Of a DNA stretch of 10,619 bases, positions 6,762-10,619 are shown one piece after another. The stretch is from Boseongicola sp. SB0662_bin_57 (GTDB lineage: Bacteria; Pseudomonadota; Alphaproteobacteria; Rhodobacterales; Rhodobacteraceae). Every line of letters starts with the position of its first letter. Positions within the stretch are counted from its first letter, which is position 1. Made by a program: the position numbers and the translations under genes. The stretch lies in contig VXPN01000286.1 of the NCBI GenBank assembly GCA_009839535.1, positions 1-10,619 of the forward strand. The letters run 5' to 3'. The notes below the pieces were generated by a model. The model did no database searches and was not told the origin of the DNA. It saw nothing but the letters and a program-made list of their open reading frames with translations.

Positions 6762-7215
6762 CCTTCCGGTCGCAGGGCAGGTCTTCGACTATCACTTCCT
6801 CTGGAAGTGGCAGGCGGAGCAAGGTGAAACCGAAGGCCGGCAGAAGCGACCAAGCTGCGTCGTCGTTGTCGTCAACGACAAGGGCCAACACGTCCTGTTC
6901 CTTGCCCCGATCACCAGCAAGGCTCCCGGCAGCGGGCGGTCGGCCCTGGAGATACCCGAGACCGAAGCCCGTCGCGCCAATCTTGACGCTGGCGTTTCGC
7001 TCTGGGTCGTCCTCGACGAGTTGAACGTCGACATTCTGGAAGCGTCCTGCACGCTGGAAGACCGCTCGCCACGGGGATGTTTCGGCCCGGCTTTCGTCGA
7101 TGCGATCATCCGGGGCGTGCAGCGTGTCCGTGTCACCGGGAAGCTCAGTCTGTCGGAGCGGAGCCAGGCGGGAGAGATAACCTCCCCTGACCATTTGGGG
7201 TCTCGAAACGCGTGA
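6745..7215 (+). CDS. PemK/MazF-like toxin (divergent)
   Basis: A 156-residue protein whose gene overlaps the antitoxin by 17 bp, with GAGG just before the ATG. It resembles the small alphaproteobacterial proteins annotated as PemK-like: VAGQVFDYHFLWKWQAEQGE (9-28), KRPSCVVVVV (34-43), LFLAPITS (51-58), ALEIPE (67-72), LWVVLDELNVDIL (86-98). MazF/PemK toxins are usually mRNA-cutting ribonucleases that use an Arg in the RP turn and a Thr/Ser in the PxTS strand; Arg35 and Thr57 or Ser58 are the likely equivalents. The extra FLWKWQAEQGE insertion near the N-terminus and a tail of about 25 residues after 131 make it longer than classical MazF (about 110). Activity and family cannot be proven from the sequence. 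Pairing with a Phd-type rather than a MazE-type antitoxin is worth noting. Confidence 0.68.
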   Translation: MSEGADLPVAGQVFDYHFLWKWQAEQGETEGRQKRPSCVVVVVNDKGQHVLFLAPITSKAPGSGRSALEIPETEARRANLDAGVSLWVVLDELNVDILEASCTLEDRSPRGCFGPAFVDAIIRGVQRVRVTGKLSLSERSQAGEITSPDHLGSRNA

Positions 7216-7245
7216 AGTCCAGTTTCGAAGTCGCGCCTTCTGTCT

Positions 7246-7261
7246 GGCGGGACTGCCCGCC
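7246..7261 (+). terminator. GC hairpin after the toxin gene
   Basis: GGCGGG-ACTG-CCCGCC is a perfect 6-bp stem with a 4-nt loop, 30 bp after the toxin stop codon. It lacks a T-run, so intrinsic termination is doubtful; it may instead block exonucleases at a Rho-dependent end. Confidence 0.3.
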
Positions 7262-7285
7262 GCGCTGTCCGGTGTCGCGAAATAA

Positions 7286-7337
7286 CTCTCTCCTGCCGCT
7301 TGCCGTCAGACGTCTCATCGGGGATTCTGGGAGAGAG
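7286..7337 (+). repeat. inverted repeat in the soxB leader
   Basis: CTCTCTCC (7286-7293) pairs perfectly with GGAGAGAG (7330-7337) across 36 bp, ending 11 bp before the first possible soxB ATG and 38 bp before the preferred one. The right arm is purine-rich and Shine-Dalgarno-like. An 8-bp palindrome, AGACGTCT (7308-7315), lies in the middle. It may be a leader hairpin or a bipartite operator. No known riboswitch consensus was recognised. Confidence 0.35.
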
Positions 7338-7375
7338 ACGGCGAGTCGATGCCGCCAAGATGCGAGTTGCAGGAC

Positions 7376-8620
7376 ATGGGTCACTATTCGGCCTTAGCCG
7401 TGGCACGGGAAGCGTTCCGGGATCACCGGGGCTGGCAGCGTGCCTGGAAGAGCCCCGAACCGAGGCGACGCTATGACGTGGTCATTGTCGGGGCAGGCGG
7501 GCACGGACTGGCGACAGCATACCATCTCGGCAGGAATCACGGCATCACGAATGTCGCCATCCTGGAAAAGGGCTGGCTTGGAGGGGGCAACACGGGCCGG
7601 AACACGACGATCATCCGCTCGAACTATCTTCAGGACGCTTCGGCCGCGATCTACGAAAAGGCGCGCGCGCTCTACGAGACGCTGAGCCAGGACCTGAACT
7701 ACAATGTCATGTTCAGTCCGCGCGGCGTCATGATGCTGGCGCAGACCGAGCACGAGGTGCGCGGCTACAGGCGGACGGCGCATGCCAATGCGCTTCAAGG
7801 GGTGGAAACGGAATTCATCGAGCCCGGGCGCGTAAAGGAGCTATGCCCGATCATCGAGGTCCGGGGCCCGCGCTATCCGGTGCTCGGTGCGCTTTGGCAG
7901 CCAAGGGGCGGCACCGCGCGCCATGACGCGGTGGCCTGGGGATATGCCCGCAGATGCTCGGAAATGGGCATGGACATCATCCAGAAATGCGAGGTCACGG
8001 GCATTCGCACGAGCGGCGGCGAGGTCAAGGGGGTCGTGACGACGCGCGGCGACGTCGATTGCGGCAAGCTCGGGATCGTGGTCGCCGGCCATTCCGGTCA
8101 TCTGGCGGAAATGGCGGGATTCAGGCTGCCCGTCGAAAGCGTGGCACTTCAGGCGCTGGTCAGCGAACCGGTCAAGCCATGCATGGACGTCGTGGTCATG
8201 GCAAACACCGTCCACGGTTACATGAGCCAGTCCGACAAGGGCGAAATGGTGATCGGCGGGGGCGCGGACGGGTTCGTCAACTACACGCAGCGCGGATCAT
8301 TCTCGCACATCGAGGAGACCGTGCGAGCCCTTGTCGAGACCTTTCCGATGATCTCGCGCCTGAAGATGCTTCGCCATTGGGGCGGAATCGTCGACATGAC
8401 GGGCGATCGTTCGCCCATCCTGTCCCGGACACCCGTCGGAAATCTCTTCATCAACTGTGGCTGGGGGACTGGTGGATTCAAGGCGATCCCGGGCTCCGGG
8501 TGGGGGTTTGCGGAGCTCATGGCAAAGGGCGAGAGCCCGCTTTGTGCGGCGTTCGGCCTCGATCGCTTTCGCGAGGGCCGCTTCATAGACGAAAGCGTTG
8601 CGGCCGGCGTGGCGCATTGA
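7376..8620 (+). CDS. soxB: sarcosine oxidase beta subunit
   Basis: SoxB is the catalytic FAD/FMN subunit of heterotetrameric sarcosine oxidase, which turns sarcosine, tetrahydrofolate and oxygen into glycine, 5,10-methylene-tetrahydrofolate and peroxide in the cytoplasm. From this ATG it has 414 residues. The Rossmann motif VVIVGAGGHGLATAYHL is at 35-51, followed by LEKGWLGGGNTGRNTT (63-78), the DAO-type core. RHDAVAWGYA (182-191) holds His183, which corresponds to the covalent FMN-linking His of characterised SoxB. GWGTGGFKAIPGSG (362-375) is the C-terminal flavin-binding turn. ATG 7376 is preferred because family members start M-x-x-Y-S-A, as here; an in-frame ATG at 7349 would add nine residues. 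Neither has a well-spaced Shine-Dalgarno. soxD and soxA follow on the same strand. Confidence 0.95.
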   Translation: MGHYSALAVAREAFRDHRGWQRAWKSPEPRRRYDVVIVGAGGHGLATAYHLGRNHGITNVAILEKGWLGGGNTGRNTTIIRSNYLQDASAAIYEKARALYETLSQDLNYNVMFSPRGVMMLAQTEHEVRGYRRTAHANALQGVETEFIEPGRVKELCPIIEVRGPRYPVLGALWQPRGGTARHDAVAWGYARRCSEMGMDIIQKCEVTGIRTSGGEVKGVVTTRGDVDCGKLGIVVAGHSGHLAEMAGFRLPVESVALQALVSEPVKPCMDVVVMANTVHGYMSQSDKGEMVIGGGADGFVNYTQRGSFSHIEETVRALVETFPMISRLKMLRHWGGIVDMTGDRSPILSRTPVGNLFINCGWGTGGFKAIPGSGWGFAELMAKGESPLCAAFGLDRFREGRFIDESVAAGVAH

Positions 8621-8747
8621 CGGAGGCGGTTGCGGTGAAAGAGGCGGGAGGAACCAGCGAAGCGAAGGCGATTCAGCGCCGCCCTTCACGAAGTGCGGGC
8701 CGTTTCTGGCGGCATTTCCGCCGACCAGGAACGCGCGGGGGCGTGAC

Positions 8748-9077
8748 ATGCTGATCCTGACCTGTCCCTATTGCGGAATCCGCTGCGACGAAACCGAACT
8801 CGCACCCGGCGGCGAGGCGCATCTGAGGCGTTTCGGGCCTGGCTCCTCCGACGACGAACTCGAGGACTATCTCTTCATGCGCGCGAATCCCAAGGGTGTT
8901 CATTTCGAGCGCTGGCGTCACGCCTACGGTTGCGGCAAGTGGTTCCACGCTGCGCGGAATACGGTGACGCTTGAGGTCTACGGAACCTATCCGGCACAGG
9001 TCCACGGGCCTCCGCAAGAGATCAGGGATGTGATCTCGGCCAAAGTGCCCGGGTGGCGCTGGAAGGATGAATCATGA
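8748..9077 (+). CDS. soxD: sarcosine oxidase delta subunit
   Basis: A 109-residue zinc-binding subunit of heterotetrameric sarcosine oxidase. The zinc ligands are all visible: Cys6 and Cys9 in TCPYCGIRC, then His58 and Cys62 in RHAYGCGKWF; known SoxD uses the same four positions. The start of the protein, MLILTCPYCG, is typical, and the frame is open upstream to 8598, overlapping soxB, so the internal ATG is chosen on homology. ELEDYLFMRANPKGVHFERW and the tail GTYPAQVHGPP also match the family. It begins 127 bp after soxB, a longer gap than usual for this operon, while its stop overlaps the soxA start as ATGA. Confidence 0.94.
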   Translation: MLILTCPYCGIRCDETELAPGGEAHLRRFGPGSSDDELEDYLFMRANPKGVHFERWRHAYGCGKWFHAARNTVTLEVYGTYPAQVHGPPQEIRDVISAKVPGWRWKDES

Positions 9078-10619
9078 GCCGTCGCCTCCCAAAGGGCGGT
9101 CGCCTGATCGACCGGTCGAGACCGCTCGGGTTTTCCTTCAACGGCAGGGAAATGCGGGGATATTCCGGCGATACGCTGGCATCCGCGCTTTTGGGCAGGG
9201 GCCAGGTGCTCATGGGGCGATCGTTCAAGTACCACCGTCCCAGAGGGGTCGTCACGAGCGGGCCGGAAGAACCCAACGCGCTGGTGGGCCTTGGTCGCAA
9301 CGGCTCCTTCGAGCCGAATGTCCGGGCCACGACCACGGAACTGTTCGAGGGGCTCGAGGCCCGGAGCCAGAATCACTGGCCAAGCCTGGAACATGATGTC
9401 GGCGCGATCAACTCCGTGCTGTCGAGGTTTCTGCCGTCAGGCTTCTACTACAAGACATTCCTTTGGCCGCGTGCCTTCTGGAAGCACGTGTACGAACCGG
9501 CGATCCGGCTTTCCGCCGGTCTCGGAAAGCCGCCGAAGCGGCGAGACGCCGATCATTACGAGCACTTCAACATAACCACTGACATACTTGTCATTGGGGG
9601 AGGAATATCTGGGATTGCAGCGGCATTCGCAGCTGCGGAGACAGGTGCGGACGTGCTCCTGGTGGAGCAGGCCTCCACTTGGGGCGGCCGGGCCTCGGTC
9701 GACGGTGTCAGGATTGACGGGCTGAGCGCCGAGGAGTGGGCGGGGACCACTCTGAAGTCGCTGCAATCCATGCCGAACGTGCGCATGCGGACACGCACGA
9801 CCGGAGTCGGAGTCCATGACCATGGATACGTCCTGCTTCATGAGCGCCTGAACGATCACGCGCCAGATCATTCGGTGCCGCGTCACCGTCTCTGGAAGGT
9901 CAGGGCCGGCCAGGTCGTGGCGGCGACGGGGGCCATTGAACGTCCCTTGAGCTTTGCCGGAAACGACCGTCCAGGCTGCATGCTGGCAAGCGCAGTGCGC
10001 GACTATGTTGTCAACTACGGCGTGACTCCCGGCGAGAGGACGGTGGTCCTGACCAACAACGACGATGCATATCGGACCGGACTGGCCTTGCGGGAGGCGG
10101 GTCTTGGCGTTCCCGCAATTCTGGATACCCGGCAGGAGGCGACCGGTCCTCTTGCAAAGGCCGCACGTGACGGGGGCCTGACCGTGAGATTCGGCTGCGG
10201 CATTGCCGGAATTGTCGGTCGGGACCGTGTCGAAAGGGTTCAGGTATGCAGTCAGGATGGCGACGGAGAGGTGATCGACGAGATCCAGGCGGACTGCGTC
10301 GCGATGTCGGGCGGCTGGTCGCCGGCCGTTCACCTGTGGTGCCATGCAGGTGGCAAGCTTTCATGGAATGACGAGCAAGCCCACTTCGTGCCGGATCGGG
10401 CACGTCCTCCGACCGGGGCCGACGGCGTGGCCATGATGCAGGTTGCCGGCACTGCGAACGGGGCAATGCGCACGGATGCGGCACTTGAGAGCGCTCACGT
10501 GGCAGGGGTGTCAGCTGGACAAGCGCTTGGCATGGGCTGCAGCGGGAAGCCTGATCGTGCTCCGGAAGGCGAGGACGAGGTGCACCATCCCATGGAACCC
10601 GTCTGGCTCGTGCCCGCCC
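9074..10619 (+). CDS. soxA: sarcosine oxidase alpha subunit, N-terminal half (cut by window edge)
   Basis: The first 515 residues of a protein that normally has about 1000. The start overlaps the soxD stop as ATGA, with AAGGA 6 nt upstream. The N-terminal 2Fe-2S-like domain (about 10-95) includes FKYHRPRGVVTSGPEEPNAL (51-70) and lacks cluster cysteines, as is usual for SoxA. A Rossmann dinucleotide site is ILVIGGGISGIAAAF (171-185) with GxGxxG at 175-180. VAATGAIERPL (282-292) and VVLTNNDDAYRTG (324-336) are further parts of the NAD-binding half, and MSGGWSPAVHLWCHAGGKL (411-429) is a strong family signature. SoxA binds NAD and, through a C-terminal aminomethyltransferase-like domain lying beyond the window, tetrahydrofolate. 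No frameshift is seen in the visible part. soxG would be expected next. Confidence 0.95.
   Translation, partial: MSRRLPKGGRLIDRSRPLGFSFNGREMRGYSGDTLASALLGRGQVLMGRSFKYHRPRGVVTSGPEEPNALVGLGRNGSFEPNVRATTTELFEGLEARSQNHWPSLEHDVGAINSVLSRFLPSGFYYKTFLWPRAFWKHVYEPAIRLSAGLGKPPKRRDADHYEHFNITTDILVIGGGISGIAAAFAAAETGADVLLVEQASTWGGRASVDGVRIDGLSAEEWAGTTLKSLQSMPNVRMRTRTTGVGVHDHGYVLLHERLNDHAPDHSVPRHRLWKVRAGQVVAATGAIERPLSFAGNDRPGCMLASAVRDYVVNYGVTPGERTVVLTNNDDAYRTGLALREAGLGVPAILDTRQEATGPLAKAARDGGLTVRFGCGIAGIVGRDRVERVQVCSQDGDGEVIDEIQADCVAMSGGWSPAVHLWCHAGGKLSWNDEQAHFVPDRARPPTGADGVAMMQVAGTANGAMRTDAALESAHVAGVSAGQALGMGCSGKPDRAPEGEDEVHHPMEPVWLVPA

Noticed and set aside
6187..7250. GTCTGGCGG direct repeats flanking the toxin-antitoxin pair, as target-site duplication of an insertion
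   Set aside because: Nine-base matches are common by chance in 10 kb, no recombinase or terminal repeats are present, and one copy is part of the hairpin after the toxin gene.
7286..7376. Glycine riboswitch before soxB
   Set aside because: GGGAGAG and AGGACA resemble parts of that riboswitch and glycine is the product of the pathway, but the arms are in the wrong order (CTCTC comes first) and the conserved core is missing.
9437..10345. Minus-strand ORF of 302 codons antisense to soxA
   Set aside because: It is the shadow frame of soxA, whose protein is clearly conserved.

Overview
The window is GC-rich chromosomal DNA that reads as an alphaproteobacterium, most likely Rhodobacterales or a close relative. 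The reasons are the ccmI-ruvX-DUF1289 cluster, a MutL with its own endonuclease motif (the type found in bacteria without MutH), and a soxB-soxD-soxA sarcosine oxidase cluster. The lineage is inferred from protein motifs and gene order; no database was searched. No rRNA, tRNA, CRISPR array, transposase or phage gene was seen.

Layout. Positions 1-231 hold no convincing gene, but contain a compact set of nested inverted repeats just downstream of tgt. tgt (queuine tRNA-ribosyltransferase) and yebC are on the minus strand and are probably co-transcribed, yebC first. mutL runs the other way from a shared 150-bp intergenic region and converges on a minus-strand cluster, ccmI, ruvX and a small DUF1289 Cys4 protein, whose genes are joined by two ATGA stop-start overlaps. 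A 367-bp gene-free region follows, with a strong palindromic hairpin and a plausible sigma70-type promoter. This promoter serves a two-gene plus-strand module: a Phd/YefM-like antitoxin and an overlapping divergent PemK/MazF-like protein. The right third is the sarcosine oxidase cluster soxB, soxD, soxA; soxA is cut by the window edge after 515 codons.

How the genes work together. tgt, yebC, mutL and ruvX serve tRNA modification, translation or regulation, and DNA maintenance. ccmI serves cytochrome c maturation. The sox genes encode the beta, delta and N-terminal alpha parts of heterotetrameric sarcosine oxidase, which demethylates sarcosine to glycine and passes the methyl carbon to tetrahydrofolate. 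The toxin-antitoxin-like pair sits between the housekeeping and catabolic blocks and is the most accessory-looking part.

No clearly new multi-gene system was found. The items most worth a second look are the divergent PemK-like toxin with its antitoxin, the three-way-junction-like structure after tgt, the hairpin upstream of the toxin-antitoxin pair, and the inverted repeat spanning the soxB leader.
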